Shown here: positions 13,592 to 13,598 of the stretch, piece after piece
How the letters are laid out: every line of letters starts with the position of its first letter
How positions within the stretch are numbered: the stretch's first letter is position 1
Assembly (NCBI GenBank): GCA_020848855.1
Contig: JADLHH010000043.1
Span: 1-13,598, forward strand
DNA length: 13,598 bases
Direction: 5' to 3'
From: Anaerolineae bacterium
GTDB lineage: Bacteria; Chloroflexota; Anaerolineae; Aggregatilineales; Phototrophicaceae
Program-made: the position numbers and the translations under genes
Notes under the pieces: model-generated
What the model saw: only the letters and a program-made list of their open reading frames with translations
Told to the model about the DNA's origin: nothing
Databases searched by the model: none

Positions 13592-13598
13592 TAACCAT

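Overview
The window looks like a chromosomal segment of a GC-rich bacterium, most likely a Chloroflexota member of the Anaerolineae type. The signs are family resemblances: TPR proteins with one membrane helix, Ala/Thr/Pro-rich linkers ending in motifs such as WTPTPEA, TolB/PD40-like propellers, and a large DxD-less GT-C-type membrane protein. This placement is inference; there is no rRNA or marker gene. GTG and TTG starts with good Shine-Dalgarno sequences are frequent. I see no insertion sequence, integrase, tRNA, rRNA or CRISPR array.

Layout. (1) 1-1683, minus: the N-terminal 561 residues of a malic enzyme fused to a phosphotransacetylase-like domain, running off the left edge. (2) 1984-2756, plus: an unrecognised 257-residue protein preceded by an AT-rich regulatory region with a 12-bp palindrome and followed by a strong terminator. 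(3) 2911-3750, plus: CdsA, phosphatidate cytidylyltransferase. (4) 3947-7965, plus: a tight four-gene cluster. All four proteins share an N-terminal TPR-like helical domain and one transmembrane helix; the middle two carry an extracytoplasmic TolB/PD40-like beta-propeller on a Thr/Pro-rich stalk. Two, perhaps three, of the four start with TTG. (5) 7946-9046, minus: an HldE-C-type nucleotidyltransferase behind a RelE-type toxin and its antitoxin, with a good promoter. (6) 9152-9910, minus: a MerR/TipAL-type regulator with a classical 19-bp-spacer promoter. (7) 10057-12563, plus: a secreted GH18-like TIM-barrel protein with an altered catalytic motif and a multi-pass GT39/GT-C-like membrane protein. 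(8) 12608-13591, plus: two paralogous Arg-rich small proteins (69 and 71 aa), each with its own promoter and strong terminator; the first has a long, apparently folded leader.

How the genes may work together. The TPR/propeller cluster looks like one unit: cytosolic TPR parts could bind a common partner while the propellers sit outside, suggesting an envelope-associated scaffold or sensor; its function is unknown. CdsA, the nucleotidyltransferase, the GT-C-like protein and the GH18-like protein all relate loosely to envelope lipids or glycans, but they do not form one obvious pathway. The most interesting undescribed items are the four-paralog TPR/propeller cluster and the pair of small Arg-rich proteins with their leader and promoter structures.
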